Under the pieces are notes generated by a model. That model searched no databases. It was not told the DNA's origin and saw only the letters and a list, made by a program, of their open reading frames with translations. Source: Oscillospiraceae bacterium (GTDB lineage Bacteria; Bacillota; Clostridia; Oscillospirales; Acutalibacteraceae). From it: a DNA stretch of 64,000 nucleotides. Below, piece after piece: positions 17,278-26,582 of this stretch. The translations under genes were made by a program, and so were the position numbers. The stretch is taken from contig JAISUW010000012.1 of the NCBI GenBank assembly GCA_031271865.1, positions 28,657-92,656 on the forward strand. The letters are read 5' to 3'. Each line of letters starts with the position of its first letter. The first letter of the stretch is position 1.

Positions 17278-17329
17278 CCAAAAAGGGTGCCGGTAACTCC
17301 CGGCCGGGTACCGATACCAATTGTATCGG
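17278..17329 (-). terminator. Possible terminator of the sigma factor gene
   Basis: Two adjacent hairpins on the minus strand after the sigma gene stop: CCGATAC/GTATCGG (17329-17311), then GCCGG/CCGGC followed by ACCCTTTTT. The second stem is short, so the call is tentative. Confidence 0.4.
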
Positions 17330-17342
17330 GTGGGGCGGCTAT

Positions 17343-17912
17343 TCATTCCGCCGGGGGGCGCATTTTCTTGCGGATGCGCTGCATCGCGTTATCCACTGCT
17401 TTGGAGGAAGTCCCCAGACGGGCAGCCGTCTCTGCGTAACTCTCACCGGAGAGATACCCTTCCGCGACTTGCAACTCCAATGCTGTCAACTCCGAGCGCA
17501 GACGCTGCATCATGGCATGGGTTTCCTCTATGCTTTGGAAAAGATCCTCCGCACTCTCCGCAGTATCGGCGATGACCGCTTCGTCTATCGGCATCTCCCG
17601 TAAGGCACGGCGGCGGCGCAAAAGGTCGCGCATACGGTTTGAGATGACTGTGTAGGCGAAAGTGCTGAACGCCGCGCCTTCTTCAAAGCTGAACGCTGCC
17701 GCAGCTTTGAGGAGTGCCAACATCCCTTCCTGTGCAAGATCTTCGATAAGCAAACCGGTGTTCTTGGAAAAGTCTGCCGCACGGGAAAAGACCATTGGCG
17801 TGAGGCGGGTAATGAGTTCGGTATAGGCACTCTGATCGCCCGAACGGGCTCGTGCAAGGAGTTCTTCCTCTGTATTACTGTTCGCGGCGCTTATACCTGC
17901 AACCCTCCGCAT
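17343..17912 (-). CDS. RNA polymerase sigma factor, sigma-70 family (SigH-like)
   Basis: 189 residues. Region 2 is clear: EDLAQEGMLALLKAAAAF (about 57-74), then FSTFAYTVISNRMRDLLRRRR. Region 4 lies near the C-terminus (LTALELQVAEGYLSGESYAETAARL). The domain order and the FSTFAY motif resemble Firmicute SigH and related alternative sigma factors. No anti-sigma gene is adjacent. The SD before ATG 17912 is weak, though the promoter spacing supports this start. It might direct stationary-phase or sporulation genes, which is inference. Confidence 0.9.
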   Translation of the reverse strand: MRRVAGISAANSNTEEELLARARSGDQSAYTELITRLTPMVFSRAADFSKNTGLLIEDLAQEGMLALLKAAAAFSFEEGAAFSTFAYTVISNRMRDLLRRRRALREMPIDEAVIADTAESAEDLFQSIEETHAMMQRLRSELTALELQVAEGYLSGESYAETAARLGTSSKAVDNAMQRIRKKMRPPAE

Positions 17913-17949
17913 CAGAAAGAATCAAGAATCCGTTTGCACTTGCTCTTAT

Positions 17950-17978
17950 ATCTTACCACATTTCCACGCTTTTGTCAA
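17950..17978 (-). promoter_or_regulatory. Promoter of the sigma factor gene
   Basis: Minus strand TTGACA (17978-17973), 17-bp spacer, TAAGAT (17955-17950). Confidence 0.78.
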
Positions 17979-18060
17979 CTACAATTTGTATCTTTTACGA
18001 AGTTTTTTGTAAATTTTTACAGACAAGATGCGAAAATTGTCGAACGCTTACGATTTACCA

Positions 18061-18089
18061 TTGACTTTTGTCTTCTAAAATGTTATAAT
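18061..18089 (+). promoter_or_regulatory. Promoter of the beta-helix protein gene
   Basis: TTGACT (18061-18066), 17-bp spacer, TATAAT (18084-18089), then SD GGAGGC and a TTG start at 18127. Confidence 0.8.
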
Positions 18090-18126
18090 ACCCATAGCAG
18101 ACAGCGATAAACGGAGGCGAGTTCCT

Positions 18127-19248
18127 TTGAAACGAATTGCGGCATTTTTGGCGGTACTCGTTCTTATGGTCGGCATGGTTGGATATGTTTGGCCGGCGGC
18201 AATGGAAACCGGAACTGTCTATGTCAACGGTTCTGTCTTTGACGGTGAGTTGGGGCAGGCGGTAGCGGCAGCTGGTGCCGGCGGTTTGGTCGAAATTGAG
18301 GGAACGGTGTACAGCCGCCCCGTGGGTTTGGATTTCGGGTCTGCACCGAATACATATGAAGTCGGCGGTGTGCAAACCGTCGTTCGGCTTGCCGATGTGA
18401 CCATAGCCGGGCGCGGCACAAATGCAAGGATTGTGTTGCAACCGGGGTACAGTGATGCGCGGGACGGCTCAGATGACCTGAAAGAGGACTTGCTGACGGT
18501 TCGCGGCGACCATGTGACTGTCCGCAATCTGACGCTGGATGCGAAACTGGGTGTGGATTTCCCGCTGCGGGTATTCGGGAATCACTTCATGGCGGAGGAT
18601 GTCATCTGCAAGGGCGGGCAGCGCGGCGCGGTGAACATCCTTTCCAACTACAGCGGGACGGTACGAAGCTTTATACGCGTTGGAGCCTTGGATTCACTGC
18701 AAGGCGGTTTCTACTTTGACGAATCCCCCGATTGCTCGGGTCTGACGTTTACGGACTGCTACACAGACGGCAATGTGCGCGTTGGTGTCTTGGTGCGCAA
18801 CGGTTACGGCGATGTCGGAAAGTTAGACCTCTCCGGTATACAATGCCGGGAGAACCGCTGGGCAATTGAAGACCGCAAGGGCGGCGTAATGAATGTCACC
18901 ACCCCGCGCTGGGGTACGATTGAGATTGTCGGTCTGCCGACGGACAGGAACGCAGAGCAGATAGCAACAGATGTATCCTTGTATTACCCCATGGAGAGCG
19001 CATATAAGCACATCCAGTTCGGCACAGCCGCCCTTTGGCCGGCCGTTCTCTGCTCCGCGATTGCAACCGATCGCTATGGCTTTAACACAGAGATACACTA
19101 TGCCGCAGCCTTCTATGCCGCAGATGATTTAAGAGAGGGCGAAACAATCACCGGCTTCGGTTTTGCGCCTGTCCTATTCCTGATGCAATTCTTGGAAATG
19201 GGATTGCGCTTTCTCCCGCCGGTCTTCCGCGAATTGTTTTGCACTTGA
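18127..19248 (+). CDS. Secreted right-handed beta-helix protein
   Basis: 373 residues beginning at TTG 18127, with GGAGGCG about eight bases upstream. Residues 1-25 form a signal peptide or membrane anchor (MKRIAAFLAVLVLMVGMVGYVW). The body has the alternating short beta-strand pattern of pectate-lyase-like helices: DHVTVRNLTLDA, NHFMAEDVICKGG and CSGLTFTDCYTDGNVRVGVLV. It has the look of a polysaccharide-acting or surface-binding protein, but no catalytic set could be assigned. It is a single-gene unit with its own promoter and terminator, and its divergent neighbour is the sigma gene. Confidence 0.8.
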   Translation: MKRIAAFLAVLVLMVGMVGYVWPAAMETGTVYVNGSVFDGELGQAVAAAGAGGLVEIEGTVYSRPVGLDFGSAPNTYEVGGVQTVVRLADVTIAGRGTNARIVLQPGYSDARDGSDDLKEDLLTVRGDHVTVRNLTLDAKLGVDFPLRVFGNHFMAEDVICKGGQRGAVNILSNYSGTVRSFIRVGALDSLQGGFYFDESPDCSGLTFTDCYTDGNVRVGVLVRNGYGDVGKLDLSGIQCRENRWAIEDRKGGVMNVTTPRWGTIEIVGLPTDRNAEQIATDVSLYYPMESAYKHIQFGTAALWPAVLCSAIATDRYGFNTEIHYAAAFYAADDLREGETITGFGFAPVLFLMQFLEMGLRFLPPVFRELFCT

Positions 19249-19271
19249 GTACGCAGGTTAGTCCCGATACG

Positions 19272-19296
19272 CCGGGCTTCCCGCGAAGCCCGGTTT
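19272..19296 (+). terminator. Rho-independent terminator after the beta-helix gene
   Basis: A 9-bp stem CCGGGCTTC / GAAGCCCGG with a 4-base loop, followed by TTTCTC. Confidence 0.7.
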
Positions 19297-19379
19297 CTCA
19301 TAAACCTTAGCGATTTACTGCTTTAAAGCGGTCAATCCAAACCGGATGATTCTATAATAATAGAAAGCGAATCAAAACC

Positions 19380-21032
19380 ATGGAACTCATTACAGAACTC
19401 CTGCGCCGCAATGCTGTGCACAGGACAGACGAAATCGCCCTTGTGGAAGTCAACCCCGAGGTGCGGGAACGCGCTGCCGCTGAATTGCCGGATTGGAAAG
19501 AAATGTCCTTGGCGGAACGAGATGCCCACCCCGGCTATCGGAAGACATATACTTGGCGGCAATTCGATGACCGTGCCAACCGCTGCGCCCACCTTTTGGC
19601 GGCGCAGGGCATACAGCCCGGCGAAAAGGTGGCCATCCTTATGATGAACTGCATTGAGTGGCTGCCCATCTATTTTGGAATTCTGCGCGGCGGATATATC
19701 GCCGTGCCAATGAACTTCCGCTATGCAGCCGAAGAGATTACCTACTGCCTACAACTGGCGGACTGCTCGGCCGTATTCTTCGGACCGGAGTTTGTCAAGC
19801 GCATGGATACGTTACAGGGCACGGTGCCGGATGTGCGGCTGCAAATCTTTGTCGGCGACGAGGCGGAACGACCGAAATATGCCTTGAACTACAAACGGGC
19901 GGCGGCACATTGCCTGAAGAACCTGCCTGAGGTTCCTTTGTCGTTGGATGATTTGGCGGCTATATACTTTTCCTCCGGTACCACAGGTTTTCCGAAAGCC
20001 ATCCTTCACAAGCACAGGGCACTGGCTTTCGCGGCCGTGGTGGAACAGGCGCATCATGGGCAGGGAGAAGAGGATGTATTCCTGTGTATTCCGCCGCTGT
20101 ATCACACCGGTGCCAAGATGCATTGGTTCGGGTCGCTGCTCTCCGGGTCGCGGGGAATCCTCCTGCGCGGCACCAAACCCGAGTGGATTCTCAGTACCGC
20201 AGCCAAAGAGGGAGCCACCATTGTATGGCTCTTGGTGCCGTGGGCGCAGGATATCTTAGATGCGATAGACAACGGCGAGGTGGATTTGGCGAAATACGAC
20301 CTGTCCAACTGGCGGCTTATGCACATCGGCGCGCAGCCGGTGCCGCCCTCCCTCATCAAGCGGTGGAAGCGCTTCTTTTCGAATCATGCGTATGATACAA
20401 ACTACGGGCTGAGTGAGTCCATCGGTCCCGGCTGCGTCCATCTCGGTGTGGAGAACATAAGCAAAGTTGGTGCTATCGGCGTTCCGGGCTATGGTTGGGA
20501 GTGCAAGATTATAGACGAGAACGGTTTGCCGGTCAAGGCAGGCAAGGTCGGAGAATTGGCGGTAAAGGGCGACGGTGTGATGGTGGAATACTACAACGAC
20601 CCTGCCGCCACAGAGGCTGTCCTGCATGAAGGTTGGCTCTACACCGGCGACATGGCTTGCCAAGACGAAGACGGCTTCATCTGGCTTGTGGATCGCAAAA
20701 AAGACGTCATCATTACCGGCGGTGAGAACCTCTATCCGGTACAGATAGAGGACTACCTGCGCGGCAACGCAGCGATTCGGGATGTCGCGGTCATCGGTCT
20801 GGCAGACGAGCGCTTAGGGGAGATAGCTGCCGCCATTGTGGAAGTGCGGGAGGGCTTCACCTTAACGGAGGCAGAAGCCATCGCTTTCTGTGCTGATTTG
20901 CCGCGCTACAAGCGGCCGCGCAAGTGGATTTTCGCGCCGATACCGAGAAATGCCACCGGCAAGATAGAGAAGCCGAAGCTCCGTTCCCTCTATGCCGGCG
21001 GCTCGATTGTCGAGAAGCAAATCAGCGGATAA
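19380..21032 (+). CDS. AMP-forming acyl-CoA synthetase/ligase
   Basis: 550 residues, ANL superfamily. The P-loop is YFSSGTTGFPKAILHKH (about 197-213). The adenine motif includes NYGLSE, YTGDM follows at about 421, and the hinge is DRKKDVIITGGENLYP. The catalytic lysine motif NATGKIEKPKLR lies near the end. It activates a carboxylic acid via acyl-AMP, probably to a CoA thioester, of medium-chain or aryl type. The acid cannot be determined. A TATAAT lies at 19353-19358 with no good -35, and no clear SD precedes ATG 19380. No CoA-pathway neighbours are adjacent. Confidence 0.92.
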   Translation: MELITELLRRNAVHRTDEIALVEVNPEVRERAAAELPDWKEMSLAERDAHPGYRKTYTWRQFDDRANRCAHLLAAQGIQPGEKVAILMMNCIEWLPIYFGILRGGYIAVPMNFRYAAEEITYCLQLADCSAVFFGPEFVKRMDTLQGTVPDVRLQIFVGDEAERPKYALNYKRAAAHCLKNLPEVPLSLDDLAAIYFSSGTTGFPKAILHKHRALAFAAVVEQAHHGQGEEDVFLCIPPLYHTGAKMHWFGSLLSGSRGILLRGTKPEWILSTAAKEGATIVWLLVPWAQDILDAIDNGEVDLAKYDLSNWRLMHIGAQPVPPSLIKRWKRFFSNHAYDTNYGLSESIGPGCVHLGVENISKVGAIGVPGYGWECKIIDENGLPVKAGKVGELAVKGDGVMVEYYNDPAATEAVLHEGWLYTGDMACQDEDGFIWLVDRKKDVIITGGENLYPVQIEDYLRGNAAIRDVAVIGLADERLGEIAAAIVEVREGFTLTEAEAIAFCADLPRYKRPRKWIFAPIPRNATGKIEKPKLRSLYAGGSIVEKQISG

Positions 21033-21068
21033 TAAGCAGTAGGAATAAACCCATACCACGCAATGCAT

Positions 21069-21098
21069 TGCAGAGGTTGGAAAAGCCCAACCCCTGCA
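21069..21098. terminator. Hairpin between convergent genes
   Basis: TGCAG-A-GGTTGG / CCAACC-C-CTGCA, 11 pairs with one mismatch and a loop of about 6 bases, between two converging stop codons. There is no T-run on either side, so termination is only suggested by position. Confidence 0.4.
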
Positions 21099-21107
21099 CT
21101 GTACCAA

Positions 21108-22478
21108 TCAATACATCAAGAAAGCACCGTCGCCCGGCGAGAGCGTCATGGTGAACGGTCCCGCCGCCAAGGTTTTTACCTCGCCGCGGTTGATAAGGGT
21201 TGCTTCATTGGGCAAGGTTACGGTGAACGTTGTGGTGGCTTCTGTCTTGGTGTCCTGCATATTGCACAGTATCCACGCCTGTCCGTCGCCGCCATCTGCT
21301 GCTTCGAACTTACCCACAAGCATTCCGTCGCAGGTGTATATTGGTGCGCGATCGGCAATCGGCAGCTCATTTTGGAACTTGTGTCCCGGGAAACCTACAG
21401 AAGAAAAACCGCCGACAACTTTGTTTGCATTCTCCGTATAAGCACCGACCCATTTGTAGTTGGCATATACATCTTTGAGGACAGCCAGTTCGGCGTTGGC
21501 TTGTTTTACGGCATCGTACATCGGTGTGGTATTGCCGGAAGCATCCAGCATCTGATCCGTCCACCAACCGCCTTGCAGGAGGGCATAGACGATGGCTTTT
21601 GCACCGAATGCAAGGGCGGAGTAACCCTGCTGACGTTGTTCGGGAAGTGAGGGGGTGAAACCGCCGGATTCGGGGTGGGTCGTCGCTTGCGATACAATCC
21701 AGAGGTCTTTGTCATAATCGCGGCAAGCCTCCGCAACGGCTTGTAAGTTCGTCAGCCACCGCCCGGAAAAGTCGGAGCCATAGGGATAGGAGTCATAGCA
21801 GATATAGTCAGTGTCTATGTAGCGAACATAGTCGGCGATGTGTCCCAAATACTGGTCCAAGCTGGAGTCGCCGACTTCCGGTGCCAAGAGGGAAACAATA
21901 TTGCGCCATATTTCGTCTTCACCGCGCACGCGTTCCGGCTCATTGCCGAGCTGTTCGTTGGTGGCATACTGCGGGAAAAGGTTTATGAAAGGCACACGGC
22001 CGGTGTCCAGCTGATTATAACGCGCTACGCGCTCCCCCCAGAGCGGCATTGCAGATGCATTGGGTTCATCTGTAAAGTAGTCGCCCCAAAGGGCAGGGTG
22101 CGACTTGTAGGTAGCGGCGTTGTAGCCTTCATTGTACACACCGGCGTTGTATACGCCAATAACACCAACGTCTTGTGCGCCCCAAGCATCCAGTTGTGCT
22201 TGGCTTACGCCGTTGCTTGTGATGATAAAGTCCAGCCCCGCTTCGTGCGCCAAGCGCGGCGTGTCCGGTTGGGAGACAGGATTCGAGTAGGTCCATGCGC
22301 CGAGCAGTAAGCTCGAGCGGTCAAACACATAGGTCGGGCGCACACTCGGCGTGTACTCGTCCCCGACCAAATTGGCGACACTCAAACCGCCGGTGGCAGC
22401 AACAATCGCCGCAACCAGCCACGCAGTAATGCGCTCAAACAGGGAGAGAAAGAACCGACCGATAGCTTGGCATGACAT
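21108..22478 (-). CDS. Secreted TIM-barrel glycoside-hydrolase-like protein
   Basis: 456 residues with an N-terminal hydrophobic segment at about 17-40 acting as signal or anchor. The next part reads like a (beta/alpha)8 hydrolase: LLLGAWTYSNP, GLDFIITSNG, HPALWGDYFTDEPN and YICYDSYPYG. YFTDEP holds a likely acid/base glutamate in the place used by GH42/GH35-type and related enzymes. A small beta domain follows (WILCNMQDTKTEATTTFTV). The CAZy family was not assignable by eye. A consensus promoter lies at 22521-22549, and the gene is monocistronic. Confidence 0.75.
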   Translation of the reverse strand: MSCQAIGRFFLSLFERITAWLVAAIVAATGGLSVANLVGDEYTPSVRPTYVFDRSSLLLGAWTYSNPVSQPDTPRLAHEAGLDFIITSNGVSQAQLDAWGAQDVGVIGVYNAGVYNEGYNAATYKSHPALWGDYFTDEPNASAMPLWGERVARYNQLDTGRVPFINLFPQYATNEQLGNEPERVRGEDEIWRNIVSLLAPEVGDSSLDQYLGHIADYVRYIDTDYICYDSYPYGSDFSGRWLTNLQAVAEACRDYDKDLWIVSQATTHPESGGFTPSLPEQRQQGYSALAFGAKAIVYALLQGGWWTDQMLDASGNTTPMYDAVKQANAELAVLKDVYANYKWVGAYTENANKVVGGFSSVGFPGHKFQNELPIADRAPIYTCDGMLVGKFEAADGGDGQAWILCNMQDTKTEATTTFTVTLPNEATLINRGEVKTLAAGPFTMTLSPGDGAFLMY

Positions 22479-22520
22479 TTGTTCATCAACTCCTAATTAT
22501 GTAATAACTGTTACTATTTC

Positions 22521-22549
22521 ATTATAACACACGAAATACAGCTTGTCAA
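22521..22549 (-). promoter_or_regulatory. Promoter of the TIM-barrel protein gene
   Basis: Minus strand TTGACA (22549-22544), 17-bp spacer, TATAAT (22526-22521). Just downstream lies a GTAA..TTAC inverted repeat (about 22501-22514) that could be an operator. Confidence 0.83.
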
Positions 22550-22617
22550 TAGAGATTTTTCATGAAACGGCGGATTATTTCAATAAATGAACGAAAAAAG
22601 AAATCTGCATTTTCATC

Positions 22618-22646
22618 TTGACAAACGCATAAAAATGTGCTATAAT
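22618..22646 (+). promoter_or_regulatory. Promoter of tRNA-Gly
   Basis: TTGACA (22618-22623), 17-bp spacer, TATAAT (22641-22646), ten bases before the tRNA 5' end. Confidence 0.85.
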
Positions 22647-22656
22647 ACCACTTGTT

Positions 22657-22730
22657 GCGGGCGTAGTTCAATGGCAGAATCCCAGCCTTCCAAGCTGGTT
22701 GTGTGGGTTCGATTCCCATCGCCCGCTCCA
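22657..22730 (+). tRNA. tRNA-Gly (anticodon TCC)
   Basis: A full cloverleaf with encoded CCA. The acceptor arms GCGGGCG and CGCCCGC pair perfectly. The anticodon stem CCAGC/GCTGG holds loop CTTCCAA with anticodon TCC. The T arm reads GTGGG TTCGATT CCCAT. It reads GGA codons and, by wobble, GGG. Confidence 0.97.
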
Positions 22731-22926
22731 TTCTGATGAAGAATGCAATCCATCCGGATATGCGATGATATACAAAAGAATAAAGTGACAGTCGGACGGG
22801 CATGAATAGGCGATTGCAACCTATTGCGCAGCCTGTTTTTGCTTTTTATCACTGCCCTGCATGGGCAGCCGGACGCTTCGTGCGGCGGAGGAAAGCGGAA
22901 GAAATGCGCCGGTAACCGATTCGTTC

Positions 22927-22955
22927 TTGCATTTGCATTCGGAATGTGGTATACT
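22927..22955 (+). promoter_or_regulatory. Promoter of the amidohydrolase gene
   Basis: TTGCAT (22927-22932), 17-bp spacer, TATACT (22950-22955), about 80 bases before ATG 23038. Confidence 0.68.
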
Positions 22956-23037
22956 ACTTATAACCCGGTTGCTGTTGCAAGAAAAAACGCCTCGCTGCGC
23001 CGTGCTGCGCATATTTGAAAAAAGAAGGTGCCTACCC

Positions 23038-24600
23038 ATGATTGTATACCGCGGCGACATCCTCACTTGTACGCCCGACTTTAAAGTCAGCCGCTACCTT
23101 GCGGAGGAGGGCGGACGTATTGCTTTTGTCGGCGATACGCTGCCCGCAGAATATGCCCATATACCCATTACGGATTTGGGGCAAAAGGCGTTGGTACCTG
23201 CTTTCGCGGATACGCACCTGCACTTTGCAAGCATGGCACTCTTTTACAGTGGTCTGAACCTGATGGATGTGCGCTCCAATGCCGAGCTGAAAGAGAAGTT
23301 CTCCGCTTTTTTGCCGACAAGCAAAGCAAAGGTGGTCATAGCGTTCGGTGCCTCCCCCCACAGTGTGGCGGAGCGAAAACTGCTCTCCCGTGCGGATTTG
23401 GATGAGGTCGCTCCCGACCGCCCGGCAACCGTCATTAAATATGACGGTCATGCCCTGATTGCGAACACAAAGCTCCTGGAGGCTCTCCCGCCGGAAGTCG
23501 CTGCCCGGCGCGGCTATGATGCCGACAGCGGCGAGCTGAACCAAGAGGCTTTCTTTGCCGCGACGGACTACATCTCCTCCACAGTCGCTATCCCCGACTT
23601 GGTGCAGTCCATGCAGCGTGCCATGGACTATATGGCTTCCAAAGGTATCGGGCTGATGCACTCCGTGAGCGGTGTCGGCTTCCCGAAAGATTTGGATGTA
23701 GACATGGAGCGTTATATCGGACGAGGTGCCTCCGGTGGCTTTCAGACGCGCATTTTCTTCCAGACGATGGATACGGATAAGGTTATGAAGCGGAAACTCC
23801 CGCGCATCGGCGGCTGCTTTGCTACTGCCTTAGACGGCTGTTTCGGCTCAATGGATGCGGCACTCTCAGAACCATATGAGGGCACGGCGAATCGCGGTGT
23901 GCTCTACTACTCTGACGAAGAAGTTACGGACTTCTGCAAGCGTGCCAACCGTTTGGGGCTCCAGATTGAACTCCATGCCATTGGCGATGCCGCTTTCCGG
24001 CAGGCAACAAACGCCCTCAAGGCCGCCTTGGACGACTTTCCGCGGAAGGATCACCGCCACGGTATCATCCACGCCTGTCTGCCGACAGCCGAAGGCATTG
24101 ACATCTGCGCAGAATACGGCATTCAGCTGCCGGTGCAGACATCTTTCATTGTTTGGCCGCAGGAGCCGGATTGGTATCTGCGCGATATACTCGGGGAACG
24201 CGAGGCGCGGCTGAATCCCTTGCGCACATTCGCGGACAAAGGGATTCGGCTGTCTTTCGGCTCGGATTCTCCTTGCACAGATCCCGACCCGATGCTCTGG
24301 ATTCATAACGCCGTGAACCACCCGGTGCGTACAGAAGCTCTTACTGTGCAGGAAGCGTTGCGCATGGCGACTTACAATGGCTACTGGACTTCTTTTGACG
24401 AGAAAGAACGCGGTTCGCTGGAGACCGGAAAGATTGCCGATATGGTGATTCTTTCTGCCAACCCCTATACTTCACCTCCGACAAGCCTCAAGGACATCCG
24501 GCCGGAGCAGCTCATACTGGGCGGTGTTCCCTATCCGGGTCAGAAGCAGAGCATTTTCGCTCACATCGTAAGAGGTTTACTGAGTAAAGAAAAGATATAA
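23038..24600 (+). CDS. Amidohydrolase family protein (YtcJ-like)
   Basis: 520 residues, metal-dependent amidohydrolase of the amidohydrolase-3 type. The N-terminal beta domain is followed by ADTHLHF (HxH metal ligands, about 58-64). HAIGDAAF and HGIIHAC supply further histidines, and the metal aspartate lies in SFGSDSPC. YtcJ-like enzymes hydrolyse amide or imide bonds, and substrates are mostly unknown. The frame is open 59 codons upstream, but ATG 23038 is preceded by AAGAAGG, and the promoter at 22927-22955 lies inside the longer reading. It is followed closely by the GH127-like gene. Confidence 0.9.
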   Translation: MIVYRGDILTCTPDFKVSRYLAEEGGRIAFVGDTLPAEYAHIPITDLGQKALVPAFADTHLHFASMALFYSGLNLMDVRSNAELKEKFSAFLPTSKAKVVIAFGASPHSVAERKLLSRADLDEVAPDRPATVIKYDGHALIANTKLLEALPPEVAARRGYDADSGELNQEAFFAATDYISSTVAIPDLVQSMQRAMDYMASKGIGLMHSVSGVGFPKDLDVDMERYIGRGASGGFQTRIFFQTMDTDKVMKRKLPRIGGCFATALDGCFGSMDAALSEPYEGTANRGVLYYSDEEVTDFCKRANRLGLQIELHAIGDAAFRQATNALKAALDDFPRKDHRHGIIHACLPTAEGIDICAEYGIQLPVQTSFIVWPQEPDWYLRDILGEREARLNPLRTFADKGIRLSFGSDSPCTDPDPMLWIHNAVNHPVRTEALTVQEALRMATYNGYWTSFDEKERGSLETGKIADMVILSANPYTSPPTSLKDIRPEQLILGGVPYPGQKQSIFAHIVRGLLSKEKI

Positions 24601-24654
24601 TGTCACCGGCATAGATTGCTCCTACTGCAACGAAAGGGAAGAGGATACTGCCAA

Positions 24655-26235
24655 ATGGAACTGCAAAGCACACACAACCTCTGTCTTCGCGGCGACATCG
24701 GCCGCCGCACAGCCCTCAACATCGGACGCTTGGAGGGAACGCATTGGCGGGCATCAACTGTATTCAGTGCCGATTCCGGCGGCTGGCCCGGTGACTGGGA
24801 GGGACGCACCATCCTCGCGCTTTGTCTTCATGCCGCTGCCGCCGGTCGGGAGCCGGCGTACTTACAGGAGATTCTCGATGCTCTGCCGGGCAAGCTCAAT
24901 GAAAAGGGTTACATGGGACCTATCCACACCAATGGTGTTCTGGATGAGCAACAGCTCTCCGGGCACAACTGGCTCCTGCGCGGACTGATGGCAGTCTTAG
25001 ACTGCGGCCACAGGTGGGCAGAGGAAGCAACCGTCCGCGGATGGATTGACGGTATCATAGAGAATCTCTATCTCCCGGCGACCGGCTCCTACGCATCCTA
25101 CCCCTGTACGCCCGAAGAGCGCCGTCCCTCCGGCGACAAGAGCGGGAGCATTGAGGGTCAGATCGGTTGCTGGCGCATCTCCTCTGATACGGGCTGCGCT
25201 TTCATGTCGCTGGACGCCTTGGCCGAGGCATATGCGCGTTTCAAGAATCCCAAGGTGTTGGAACTATTAGAGGATATGGTAGCTGCTTATAATAAGCTGG
25301 ACTTCTTGGGAGCAAAAATCCAGACCCATGCAACCTTGAGCGCGGCGCGGGGGATTGTAAAGCTCTACCGTACAACAGGGGAGGAAAAGTACCTGAACCT
25401 TGCGCTGCGCGTGTATACCTTATATATACATAGCGGGATGACCGAAACGTACGCCAACGACAACTGGTTCGGCCGTCCGGAGTGGACAGAGCCTTGCGCT
25501 ATCGTAGATTCACTTCTTTTGGCTTGGGAGTTCTTTACCCTGACGGGGCAACCGAAATATGCCGATTTGGCGCACCGCATATGGCTCAACGGTTTAGGTC
25601 ATGCCCAACGCCCCAATGGCGGCTTCGGATGTGACAGCTGTGTCGGCGGGGAACGGACGGCGCTTTCTTGCCATGGCGTCGGCGATGCCTACTGGTGCTG
25701 CTCCATGCGCGGCGCGGAGGGCTTGTATGGGATGGCGAGGTCGCTCTTCTTAGATACAGAGTCCGATCCGGAGGTTAGGTACTATAACGATTGTGTCCTG
25801 CAATACGGCAACTGTACCATAACTGAGCGCACAGGCTATCCCAATATAGGCAAAGTGCAATTCACATTCAAGCATGAAGGCACAACGCCTTCCTTCGTGA
25901 TGAAGCTGTTCCTGCCGGGCTATGCCAACAAATATAAACTGACGGTCAATGGAAATGACTACCGTGCAGCTACTGACGAGAAAGGTTTGTTGACCTTACC
26001 CATAGACGGGAATGTGCAGGAAGTTATACTTCTCTTCGACATCCCGCAGACAACCGAAAAGCCGCTGCGCGGCGACAGCAATCCGAACGCCGTCAAGCAC
26101 TTTAAAGGGCATCTCCTCCTCGGCAAAGAGAGCGATGACGGCGAGCTAAAGCCTATCAACGACACCTGCGAGCGAAGTGTTAAGACGCTGGAAAACAGAA
26201 AGCTGCAAGTACTGTTTCCGGGGGAATACCTATGA
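24655..26235 (+). CDS. GH127-like (DUF1680) glycoside hydrolase
   Basis: 526 residues. The alpha/alpha barrel has family motifs GGWPGDWEGRTILAL (about 41-55), the HAQRPNGGFGCDSC segment and the cysteine pair in YWCCSMRGAEGL. In GH127 beta-L-arabinofuranosidases, cysteines of this region bind zinc and one acts as nucleophile. A beta-sandwich follows. There is no signal peptide, so it acts in the cytoplasm. ATG 24655 is preferred (GGGAAGAGG upstream) over a TTG 13 codons earlier. Its end overlaps the next gene by 4 bases. The exact substrate is not certain. Confidence 0.83.
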   Translation: MELQSTHNLCLRGDIGRRTALNIGRLEGTHWRASTVFSADSGGWPGDWEGRTILALCLHAAAAGREPAYLQEILDALPGKLNEKGYMGPIHTNGVLDEQQLSGHNWLLRGLMAVLDCGHRWAEEATVRGWIDGIIENLYLPATGSYASYPCTPEERRPSGDKSGSIEGQIGCWRISSDTGCAFMSLDALAEAYARFKNPKVLELLEDMVAAYNKLDFLGAKIQTHATLSAARGIVKLYRTTGEEKYLNLALRVYTLYIHSGMTETYANDNWFGRPEWTEPCAIVDSLLLAWEFFTLTGQPKYADLAHRIWLNGLGHAQRPNGGFGCDSCVGGERTALSCHGVGDAYWCCSMRGAEGLYGMARSLFLDTESDPEVRYYNDCVLQYGNCTITERTGYPNIGKVQFTFKHEGTTPSFVMKLFLPGYANKYKLTVNGNDYRAATDEKGLLTLPIDGNVQEVILLFDIPQTTEKPLRGDSNPNAVKHFKGHLLLGKESDDGELKPINDTCERSVKTLENRKLQVLFPGEYL

Positions 26236-26582
26236 CCCGCCAAGACTTGATTTCCTACTGCCTAACCTTTCCGGGTGCTTATGAAGACTATCCCTTTGAC
26301 GGCGGTCTGACGGACGAAAGTGCCACCGCCGTTCTGCGGCATCGGGCGAATAAAAAGATATTTGCCTTGCTCATGAACCATGGGCAAGAGCTCTACATCA
26401 ACCTAAAGTGCGACCCTAGGGAGGCGGATTTTCTGCGGCAGACTTTTGCAGGCGTGCTGCCGGGCTATCACATGAACAAGGAGCATTGGAATACAGTGGT
26501 CATCGGTTCGGATGTGCCGGAAGAAGAGATTCGCCGGCAGATTCAGTTGAGTTTTGACCTAACGAAAAGGAGCTTCGCATGA
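26232..26582 (+). CDS. MmcQ/YjbR family protein
   Basis: 116 residues, standard length for the YjbR fold. It opens with TRQDLISYCLTFPGAYEDYPF, the typical start, and ends with a VPEEEIRRQIQLSFDLT helix. Family members are small and CyaY-like, sometimes suggested to bind DNA, without a defined role. It overlaps the upstream GH127-like gene and the downstream alkD-like gene by 4 bases each (ATGA), so the run is translationally coupled. Confidence 0.9.
   Translation: MTRQDLISYCLTFPGAYEDYPFDGGLTDESATAVLRHRANKKIFALLMNHGQELYINLKCDPREADFLRQTFAGVLPGYHMNKEHWNTVVIGSDVPEEEIRRQIQLSFDLTKRSFA

Noticed and set aside
22546..22852. Minus-strand frames with MGIEPTQPAWKAGILPLN or GDGNRTHTTSLEGWDS
   Set aside because: They are the antisense of tRNA-Gly. 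These peptides are a well-known false annotation.
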